From Thermoanaerobaculia bacterium (GTDB lineage: Bacteria > Acidobacteriota > Thermoanaerobaculia > Multivoradales > UBA5704): a DNA stretch of 20,593 nt. Position 1 is the stretch's first letter. Each line of letters opens with the position of its first letter. This document shows positions 15,281 through 20,593 of the stretch, piece after piece. The notes under the pieces were generated by a model. That model was not told the origin of the DNA, ran no database searches, and saw only the letters and a list, made by a program, of their open reading frames with translations. The translations under genes were made by a program, and so were the position numbers. The DNA lies in contig JASLEW010000082.1 of NCBI GenBank assembly GCA_030150965.1, positions 1 through 20,593 on the forward strand. Reading direction: 5' to 3'.

Positions 15281-16287
15281 GCCGGGCGCTGATCACCGGC
15301 GGCGCCGGCTTCCTCGGCTCGCACCTGTGCGAGCGGCTGCTGCGCGAGGGGCACGCGGTGGTCTGCGTCGACAACCTGCTGACCGGCAGCCGGGACAACA
15401 TCGCCCACCTCCTGGGGCGCCCGGACTTCGAGTTCATCGAGCATGACGTGACCGTGCCGTTCGAGGTCGCGGGCACGGTCGACCACGTGCTCCACTTCGC
15501 CTCGCCGGCCTCGCCGATCGACTACCTGGAGCTGCCCATCCAGACGCTAAAGGTGGGCTCGCTCGGCACCCACAACGCGCTCGGCCTGGCGCGCGCCAAG
15601 GGGGCGCGGCTGCTGCTCGCCTCCACCTCGGAGGTCTACGGCGACCCCAAGGAGCACCCGCAGAAGGAGACCTACTGGGGCAACGTCAACCCGGTCGGTC
15701 CGCGCGGCGTCTACGACGAGGCGAAGCGCTTTGCCGAGGCGATGGCCATGGCCTATCACCGGTACCACGGCCTCGCGGTGCGCATCGTCCGCATCTTCAA
15801 CACCTACGGGCCGCGCATGCGGCTGCGCGACGGCCGGGTGGTGCCGGCGTTCATCCAGCAGGCGCTGCGCGGCGAGCCGCTGACGGTGTTCGGCCGCGGC
15901 AGCCAGACGCGCTCCTTCTGCTTCGTGGACGACCTGGTGGAGGGCATCTACCGCCTGCTGCTGTCCGACCTGACGCTGCCGGTCAACATCGGCAACCCGC
16001 GCGAGATGACCATTTTGGAGTTCGCCGAGACCATCCGCCAGGCGATCGGCAGCGCCAGCCCGATCGTCTTCAAGCCGCTGCCGGTGGACGATCCGCAGAC
16101 GCGGCAGCCCGACATCACGGTGGCCCGCGAGCAACTGGGATGGGAGCCCAAGGTGAGCCTCGAGGAGGGCATCGCGCGCACCGTCGGCTTCTTCCGCCAG
16201 GCGCTCCAGGAGCCCGGGCGCGCGGCTCCGAGCACGACGGGCTCCGCGAGTACAATGCCGTCATGGACAACCCCCGCAAGGCCCTGA
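15277..16287 (+). CDS. UDP-glucuronate decarboxylase (UDP-xylose synthase)
   Basis: A 336-residue short-chain dehydrogenase that converts UDP-glucuronate to UDP-xylose. Hallmarks are GGAGFLGSHL, HFASPASPIDY, STSEVYGDPKEHPQKETYWG, the catalytic YDEAK (Tyr146, Lys150), RIFNTYGPRM and RSFCFVDDLVEG. The SPASP and YWGNVNP blocks separate this subfamily from dTDP-glucose dehydratases. It starts at a TTG overlapping the ugd stop. The domain should end near EGIARTVGFFRQ; the last 25 or so residues (Ser/Thr/Pro-rich) overlap the next gene by 25 bases. Confidence 0.94.
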   Translation: MSRALITGGAGFLGSHLCERLLREGHAVVCVDNLLTGSRDNIAHLLGRPDFEFIEHDVTVPFEVAGTVDHVLHFASPASPIDYLELPIQTLKVGSLGTHNALGLARAKGARLLLASTSEVYGDPKEHPQKETYWGNVNPVGPRGVYDEAKRFAEAMAMAYHRYHGLAVRIVRIFNTYGPRMRLRDGRVVPAFIQQALRGEPLTVFGRGSQTRSFCFVDDLVEGIYRLLLSDLTLPVNIGNPREMTILEFAETIRQAIGSASPIVFKPLPVDDPQTRQPDITVAREQLGWEPKVSLEEGIARTVGFFRQALQEPGRAAPSTTGSASTMPSWTTPARP

Positions 16288-16532
16288 CGTTCGCGCTGGA
16301 GAAGTACCCGGAGAGCGTCGAGCTCCTGGAGATGCACGAGCTGGTGCTCGAAAGCGCCCGCCAGAACGCCAAGCGCCCCGCCTATCTGAAGCTCGCCGTC
16401 CCCGACGAGGTGGTCAAGAGCCTCAAGGGGCCGCGCCAGGAGGACCGCGACCTGCTCCTGGTGGTGCGGGTGCCGCGCGACGTCCTGCAGCGTTCGGAGA
16501 GCCGCATCATCCTGCCCGGAGAGGTGCGGTGA
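16263..16532 (+). CDS. Small protein of unknown function (89 residues)
   Basis: An 89-residue soluble protein starting MDNPRKALTFALEKYPESVEL from the ATG at 16263, which lies within the end of the decarboxylase gene in another frame. It looks helical in the first half and charged throughout, with a LLLVVRVPRDVLQRSE segment near the end. No Cys, His cluster, signal peptide or membrane span is seen. Its stop overlaps the GTG of the next gene (GTGA), so it is probably translated together with the YggX-like protein. The overlap on both sides and balanced composition favour a real gene. I do not recognise the family. Confidence 0.65.
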   Translation: MDNPRKALTFALEKYPESVELLEMHELVLESARQNAKRPAYLKLAVPDEVVKSLKGPRQEDRDLLLVVRVPRDVLQRSESRIILPGEVR

Positions 16533-16864
16533 GCGCCGCGAGCCTCCCCGCCCCCTGCCGCCGCTGCGGCCGCTCCGAGGCCCCCGCCCTGGCGCGCCCG
16601 CCGCTGCCCGGCGCCGCCGGACGCGAGATCCAGGCGGAGGTGTGCGCCGGCTGCTGGCAGGAGTGGACGCACCACGAGGTGATGGTGATCAACGAGCTGC
16701 GGCTCAACTTCATGGATCCGGCGTCGCAGGAGATCCTCTCCCGCCACATGCGCGAGTTCCTGCACCTGCCCCCGGCCGCGGCGACCGATCCGGGCGCGGC
16801 GGCGGAGCCGGCGGCCGGCGAGAACGGCGGCGAGGCCGGAGGCGGCGGACCGGCGGGCCGGTGA
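16529..16864 (+). CDS. YggX-like iron-trafficking/oxidative damage protein with Cys4 motif
   Basis: 111 residues. Residues 25-77 align by eye with YggX, a small protein of iron-sulfur protection and Fe(II) handling: PLPGAAGREI matches LYPGELGKRI, and WQEWTHHEVMVINELRLN matches WAQWQHKQTMLINEKKLN. YggX normally keeps one N-terminal Cys, whereas this one has two CxxC pairs (Cys10/Cys13 and Cys39/Cys42) that could form a zinc ribbon or hold a metal. The last 30 or so residues are Ala/Gly/Glu-rich and probably disordered. The GTG at 16529 overlaps the previous stop, and the stop overlaps the next gene. The biochemical role in this variant is inference from the family. Confidence 0.8.
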   Translation: MSAASLPAPCRRCGRSEAPALARPPLPGAAGREIQAEVCAGCWQEWTHHEVMVINELRLNFMDPASQEILSRHMREFLHLPPAAATDPGAAAEPAAGENGGEAGGGGPAGR

Positions 16865-17667
16865 CGGAGACCACCGCCTCCCGCCCCCTGCCCTGGCGCG
16901 CCCTGCTTCGCTTCCTGCTGCTGCCGGCGCTGCTCGCCGCCGCCTACGCGGTGGTGCGCTGGACGCCGCTCGCCGGCTACCTCTCGGTCTCGACCCTCAC
17001 CGCCGCCATCGGCCGGCTGCGCCAGTCGTGGTGGGCGCCGGCGGTGCTGATCGGCGGCTTCGCCGCCCTGTCGCCCCTGGTGCCGGCGACGCCGCTGATG
17101 ATGGCGGGTGCGGTGGTCTTCGGCGGCGCCCTGGGGTCGCTCTACAACTGCCTCGGCCTGCTCCTGGGCGGGATGGTCTCGTACTACCTCGGCCGCCTGC
17201 TCGGCCGCGACCTGGTGCGCCGCGTTCCGGCCCGGCGCCTGCGCCAGGTGGAGCGCGCGATCGGCCAGCGCGGCTTCTGGGGGCTGGTGGCGGTGCGCTT
17301 CCTGCCGCTGCCCTTCCCCGTGGTCAACATCTGTGCCGCCATGGCCGGCGTGCGGCCGGGGCTCTTCCTGGCCACCACCGCCATCGGCATCGTCCCGCCG
17401 GTCACCGCCTACTCCGTCGCCTTCGCGGCGCTGGCCCACGCCGGCGGCGGCGAGCGCACCACCGCCGTCCTCAAGCTGGTGGCGGCCTTCTCGCTGATCG
17501 CCGCGGTGACGCTCGTGCCCCAGCTCCTGCAGGGCCGGCGGCGGAGGGCGCGGCTGGCGGAGCTGCGCGCGCGCCGCGCCCGGTCGGCTAACCCGCCTGG
17601 AGCGCCTGCTCGACCTCGCGCAGGTCGAGCAGCAGCGAGCCCCCCGCGGCGGCGGCACCCGGATTGA
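16861..17667 (+). CDS. TVP38/TMEM64 (VTT-domain) membrane protein
   Basis: A 268-residue polytopic membrane protein of the DedA/VTT superfamily, members of which act in lipid scrambling or envelope homeostasis. After a hydrophobic N-terminal helix come LSPLVPATPLMMAGAVVFGG, the YYLGRLLGRDLVRR block, and GFWGLVAVRFLPLPFPVVN with the membrane-embedded Arg and prolines typical of the family, then NICAAMAGVRPGLFLATT. Its GTG overlaps the previous stop. The last 26 codons (Pro/Arg-rich) overlap the 3' end of the convergent ATPase gene by 80 bases and are likely to be a non-conserved tail. Its place behind mla and nucleotide-sugar genes fits an envelope role. Confidence 0.88.
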   Translation: MTETTASRPLPWRALLRFLLLPALLAAAYAVVRWTPLAGYLSVSTLTAAIGRLRQSWWAPAVLIGGFAALSPLVPATPLMMAGAVVFGGALGSLYNCLGLLLGGMVSYYLGRLLGRDLVRRVPARRLRQVERAIGQRGFWGLVAVRFLPLPFPVVNICAAMAGVRPGLFLATTAIGIVPPVTAYSVAFAALAHAGGGERTTAVLKLVAAFSLIAAVTLVPQLLQGRRRRARLAELRARRARSANPPGAPARPRAGRAAASPPRRRHPD

Positions 17668-18664
17668 ACTCGTAGTCGCGGATCACCCGGCGGAAGACCT
17701 CCTTGAGGGCGCGGGCGCCCAGGCGCGGCTGGCGCATCGCCTCGAGCGCGATGCGGCGCACCGCCGCCGGGGACAGCGCCAGGTGGATGCCGCGGCTCTC
17801 GAAGTAGGCGCGGGTCTGGTGGTAGGCCGAGTCCGGGGTCTCGAGGAAGATCCGCACCAGCTGATCCAGGTTGAGGTCGTCGAGCAGCACCACCGAGTCG
17901 AAGCGCGACAGGAACTGCGGGCTCATCCCGTACTCGAAGAGGTCCTCGTTGCGCAGCCAGCGGCGCAGGTGGAAGACCAGCTTCTCGTGCACCACGCCCC
18001 CCTCGACCACGGTGACCGGTTGCAGGGCGCCGCGGTCGCGGCCGATGGTGACGCGGTCGAACACCGAGTCGTAGAGCCCCTCGAAGGCGCCGGCGCAGAC
18101 GAACAGCAGCCCCGAGGAATCGACGGTCACCCGGCCCACGCCCGCCCAGGCCGGAAGCTCCAGCTCCACCGCCTCGTTCTCGATCAGGGTGAGCAGGGCC
18201 TCCTGGGCGCGGATGCCCGCGACGTTGACCGTCGAGCCGACCTGGGAGCGGATCTTGTCCACCTCGTCGACGAAGACCACGCCCGAGGCGGCGCGCCGCA
18301 GCACCTCGCCGGTCGGCGCACCGGGGCCGAGCTGCTCGCGGGCGCGCGCCAGGAGGCGCCCGAGCACGGCCTCGCCGGGGCGCCCGCGCTCGGCCTCCTC
18401 GCCGAGCACGTTGGCGTGGATGCGCACCACCGTCGAGCGGCCGGCCAGCTCGGGCTCGGCGGCGAGATACCCCTCGACGGCGCGCATCAGCGTGGTCTTG
18501 CCGGTGCCCGACGAGCCGATCATCAGGATGTTGCCCACCCGCAGGCCGGCCAGCTGCTTGGCGAGGGCGATCGCCATCTCGCGCACCGCCTGCTCCTGGC
18601 CCATCACCCGCCGGCCGAGGGCGGAGGCGATCGCCGTGGGGTCGAGAGCGGCGGCCTGCGGCAC
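17588..18664 (-). CDS. ClpX-like AAA+ ATPase without zinc domain or ClpP-docking loop
   Basis: A 358-residue AAA+ ATPase. Walker A GSSGTGKT is at 50-57, Walker B VVFVDE at 129-134 with DKI following, FVCAGAFEGLYDSV matches the ClpX FVCGGAF block, and LGARALKEVFRRVI is the sensor-2 region. Compared with ClpX, the N-terminal Cys4 zinc-binding domain is absent, the IGFGATVK ClpP-docking loop is replaced by an unrelated RDRGALQPV-containing stretch, and the GYVG pore loop is not visible (an NVLGEE sequence stands there). It is therefore probably an unfoldase or remodeller working without ClpP. The GTG at 18664 is 7 bases after fabH, with no clear ribosome site. Closeness to fabH suggests co-regulation, but the target is unknown. 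Confidence 0.86.
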   Translation of the reverse strand: MPQAAALDPTAIASALGRRVMGQEQAVREMAIALAKQLAGLRVGNILMIGSSGTGKTTLMRAVEGYLAAEPELAGRSTVVRIHANVLGEEAERGRPGEAVLGRLLARAREQLGPGAPTGEVLRRAASGVVFVDEVDKIRSQVGSTVNVAGIRAQEALLTLIENEAVELELPAWAGVGRVTVDSSGLLFVCAGAFEGLYDSVFDRVTIGRDRGALQPVTVVEGGVVHEKLVFHLRRWLRNEDLFEYGMSPQFLSRFDSVVLLDDLNLDQLVRIFLETPDSAYHQTRAYFESRGIHLALSPAAVRRIALEAMRQPRLGARALKEVFRRVIRDYEFNPGAAAAGGSLLLDLREVEQALQAG

Positions 18665-18671
18665 CCGGGTC

Positions 18672-19766
18672 TCACACCCGCAGCAGCACCGAGCCCCAGT
18701 GCAGGCCGGCGCCGAGAGCGGTGAAGGCCACCAGCGACCCGGCGGGGGCCTTGCCCTCCTGGCGCGCCTCGAAGAAGGCGAGCGGCAGGGTCGCCGAGGT
18801 GGTGTTGCCGTAGCGCTGGATGTTGTTGTGCACCCGGGCGTCGGGGAGGCCGAGCGCCTTCTGCGCCGCCTCGTTGATCCGCAGGTTGGCCTGGTGCATG
18901 ACCAGCAGGTCGAGGTCGGGCAGGCCGAGGCCGGCGCGCCGCAGCACCTCGCGGGTCGCCTCCGGCATGCGGGTCACCGCCAGCTTGAACACGGCGCGGC
19001 CGTCCATCACCGGCACCGTCTCGGCCTGCCGCACCATCTCGCAGGAGACGAACGGCCGCCGCTGCGAGCCGCCGCCCGGCACGTAGAGGATGTCGCGGTG
19101 GTTGCCGTCGCCGTAGAGCGCCGAGCCGAGGATGCCGCGGTCGCCGTCCGCGTGCGCGGCACGGCGGAAGACCATCGCCCCGGCGCCGTCGCCGAACAGC
19201 ACCAGGAGATGGCGGAAGCGCGAGTTCCAGGCCAGCTCCTCGGGCGAAAGGGGACCCGGGTCGCGGCCGTGCAGCACCTCGAAGGTGCGCGCCGAGAACG
19301 GCATCAGCGAGGTGTGGACGTCGGCGCCGACGAGCAGGACGGTGGCGGCGGTGCCGCTGCGGATGAGCGCGTCCACCACCTGCAGGCCGTAGGCGAAGCC
19401 GGCGCACTGCTGCCGGATGTCGAGCACCGGCAGCGGCGGGATGCCCAGCTTCTGCTGGATGAGCGTGCCGGTGCCGGGAAAGTAATGGTCCGGCGTCATG
19501 GTGGCGCAGACCAGGTAGTCGATCTCCCCGGCCGCGATGCCGGCGTCGGCCAGGGCGGCGCGAGCCGCCTCGGCGCCGAGGTCGGAGGAGGCGACGCCCG
19601 CGTGCACGTAGTAGCGGGTGACGATGCCGCTGCGCTCGCGGATCCACTCGTCGCTGGTCTCGATGATCCGCGACAGCATGTGGTTGTCGACCAGGAGCGG
19701 CGGCACGGCCACTCCGGCGCCGGCAAGCACGGCGCGCTGCTCGCACATCGGGCGCCCGGGGTCCAT
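18672..19766 (-). CDS. fabH: 3-oxoacyl-ACP synthase III (FabH-type)
   Basis: A 364-residue thiolase-fold enzyme that starts fatty acid chains by joining acyl-CoA to malonyl-ACP. The catalytic triad is visible: Cys121 in IRQQCAGFAYG, His in LLVMHQANLRI, and Asn in YGNTTSATLPLAF. TSDEWIRERSGI is the usual N-terminal block. It is about 45 residues longer than E. coli FabH: a few extra at the N-terminus, and an insertion before the FGDGAGAMVF block (around residues 165-190, containing RDPGPLSPEELAW). The ATG at 19766 is 4 bases after the upstream gene; an ATG at 19748 is also possible. A specialised synthase for another acyl product cannot be excluded. Confidence 0.93.
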   Translation of the reverse strand: MDPGRPMCEQRAVLAGAGVAVPPLLVDNHMLSRIIETSDEWIRERSGIVTRYYVHAGVASSDLGAEAARAALADAGIAAGEIDYLVCATMTPDHYFPGTGTLIQQKLGIPPLPVLDIRQQCAGFAYGLQVVDALIRSGTAATVLLVGADVHTSLMPFSARTFEVLHGRDPGPLSPEELAWNSRFRHLLVLFGDGAGAMVFRRAAHADGDRGILGSALYGDGNHRDILYVPGGGSQRRPFVSCEMVRQAETVPVMDGRAVFKLAVTRMPEATREVLRRAGLGLPDLDLLVMHQANLRINEAAQKALGLPDARVHNNIQRYGNTTSATLPLAFFEARQEGKAPAGSLVAFTALGAGLHWGSVLLRV

Positions 19767-19770
19767 CGTC

Positions 19771-20463
19771 TCAGGGAGGCGGCGCCGCCGGCACCAGGGG
19801 CTGGGTCCCGGGCCGCGGCACGTAGAGCACCGTCAGGTCGCCGCGCCGGGTGAAGCGGTAGGTCGGGTCCGGCTGCTTGCCGTCGAGCCCCGGCGGCGCG
19901 CTGGGGCTGTAGCGCCAGACCTCGATGGCGGACTGGTTGGCGGCCGGCGCGACCTCGAACCCGGTCTTCATCGGCGCCCCGTAGAGCACCAGGATGGTGC
20001 CGCGGTCGGTGCGGCGCCCCTGCAACCCGCCCTCGGTGAACTTGCGGTCCGCCACCTCGCAGCGCTCCTCGAAGGTGGCGAGGACGGGGTTGCTCGCCCC
20101 GCGGCCGGGATTGCGGCGCTCCCAGAACTGCTGGATGAAGGCGGACGCCGCGGCGTCGTCGCGCAGCGCCAGGTAGCCCTTGATCTCGTCGGGGGTGGCG
20201 ATCCTCGACACCGGGCCCACCAGCCAGTCCGAGTTGTCGGGCCCGAGGAAGGGATTGGTGAGCTCGGCCAGCGACGAGCCGGCGCCGCCGGTGCCGGTGC
20301 TGGAACAGGCGGCGCCGGACAGCGCGAGGATCAGGAGGACCAGCCCGGCGAGCCGGGCGGGCCAGCCGGGAGCGCCGGGCCGGCCGGGCCGGTCAGAGCA
20401 TGGCGCCCCGGGCCGCGGACGCAGCAGCCTGCTAGCAGGCTGCTGAAAAAGGCCGTGCGCCAC
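19771..20463 (-). CDS. GWxTD-domain protein, probable lipoprotein
   Basis: The conserved part (from about base 20250 down) matches the GWxTD domain: WLVGPVSRIATPDEIKGYL, FIQQFWERRNP, FEERCEVADRKFTEGGLQG, RRTDRGTILVLYGAPMKT. This domain is common in secreted proteins of Acidobacteriota and Bacteroidota-related groups; its biochemical role is unknown. Before it lies LVLLILALSGAACSS, a hydrophobic core ending in a lipobox-like Cys, so the mature protein is probably an outer-membrane-linked lipoprotein. The start is unsolved. In frame, the nearest conventional start is the GTG at 20463, giving a leader of 54 residues that is very long and runs through a 24-bp palindrome; an ATG nearer the signal core is out of frame. 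It is followed 4 bases later by fabH. Confidence 0.8.
   Translation of the reverse strand: MAHGLFQQPASRLLRPRPGAPCSDRPGRPGAPGWPARLAGLVLLILALSGAACSSTGTGGAGSSLAELTNPFLGPDNSDWLVGPVSRIATPDEIKGYLALRDDAAASAFIQQFWERRNPGRGASNPVLATFEERCEVADRKFTEGGLQGRRTDRGTILVLYGAPMKTGFEVAPAANQSAIEVWRYSPSAPPGLDGKQPDPTYRFTRRGDLTVLYVPRPGTQPLVPAAPPP
20422..20445. repeat. Perfect 24-bp palindrome
   Basis: The half-site CAGCAGCCTGCT and its exact reverse complement AGCAGGCTGCTG meet without a spacer. GAAAAAGG follows on the plus strand. It lies at the very start of the GWxTD gene. The A-run is on the wrong side for a leftward terminator and reads as A for a rightward one. It looks like the end or core of a repeat element, or a strong cruciform/protein site. 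Confidence 0.7.
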
Positions 20464-20593
20464 GTTCCGAGCGGCGCGAGCGCCGCGGGGCCGGATGCCA
20501 GGCGCCGCGACGCAGGCGATGCTGGGACATCGTCGAGGAGCGGCAACGCCGCAGACGGCCCCGCGCCGCCGCAACCCGCAGGGCGCAGCGCGG
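20446..20593. repeat. Repeat-like non-coding stretch at right edge (candidate dispersed element)
   Basis: Next to the palindrome, these 148 bases are GC-rich with further inverted patterns (for example GGCGCGAGCGCC at 20471-20482). No credible gene is seen in either direction. The words GACGCAGGCGATGCTGG and AACCCGCAGGGC, together with CAGCAGCCTGCTAG, feel familiar to me from multi-copy intergenic elements in several bacteria; that is memory, not a search. The element may continue beyond the window. Confidence 0.4.

Noticed and set aside
17588..18664. Canonical ClpX protease subunit
   Set aside because: The zinc domain, the IGF docking loop and the GYVG pore loop are not present, and no clpP is adjacent.
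1..20593. CRISPR array, tRNA, rRNA, transposase or phage genes
   Set aside because: I looked on both strands and saw no regular spaced repeats, cloverleaf or rRNA motifs, or recombinase motifs.

Overview
The window is about 75% GC in most coding parts, every gene looks bacterial, and almost every base is coding. A GWxTD-domain lipoprotein, zinc-finger/TPR proteins, lipid A-type genes, an Mla-type lipid transporter and UDP-sugar genes together suggest a Gram-negative bacterium. I infer Acidobacteriota, possibly the Thermoanaerobaculia side, but I could not test this and no rRNA is present.

Layout, left to right. (1) Positions 1-2772, minus strand: a PhnP-type metallo-beta-lactamase-fold hydrolase, then aroA (EPSP synthase), then an unknown gene running off the left edge. 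All three overlap and probably form one operon. (2) Positions 2906-6413, plus strand: two paralogous proteins, each with a short N-terminal His/Cys zinc finger and a long TPR-like helical domain. They flank a small Sec-exported protein. The leader regions here fall to about 50% GC, unlike the rest of the window. This is the least explained part. (3) Positions 6415-9353, minus strand: plsC-type acyltransferase, an Mrp/ApbC iron-sulfur ATPase, and an LpxH-type phosphoesterase translationally coupled to it. (4) Positions 9513-17667, plus strand: ten genes that mostly overlap by a few bases. They are a four-helix membrane protein, mlaE, mlaF, an MCE-domain mlaD, a UDP-glucuronate 4-epimerase-like enzyme, UDP-glucose dehydrogenase, UDP-glucuronate decarboxylase, an 89-residue unknown, a YggX-like protein with an added Cys4 motif, and a TVP38/TMEM64 membrane protein. 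(5) Positions 17588-20463, minus strand: a GWxTD lipoprotein, a FabH-type ketoacyl-ACP synthase III, and a ClpX-like ATPase that lacks the zinc domain and the ClpP-docking loop. A perfect 24-bp palindrome and a repeat-like right edge lie at the start of the lipoprotein gene.

The common theme is the cell envelope. FabH and PlsC make acyl chains and phospholipid, LpxH acts in lipid A synthesis, and MlaE/F/D move phospholipid between membranes. The three nucleotide-sugar enzymes make UDP-glucuronate, UDP-galacturonate and UDP-xylose for surface polysaccharide or LPS. The zinc-finger/TPR plus secreted protein cassette, the ClpX-like ATPase and the Cys4 YggX-like protein are the places where something undescribed is most likely.
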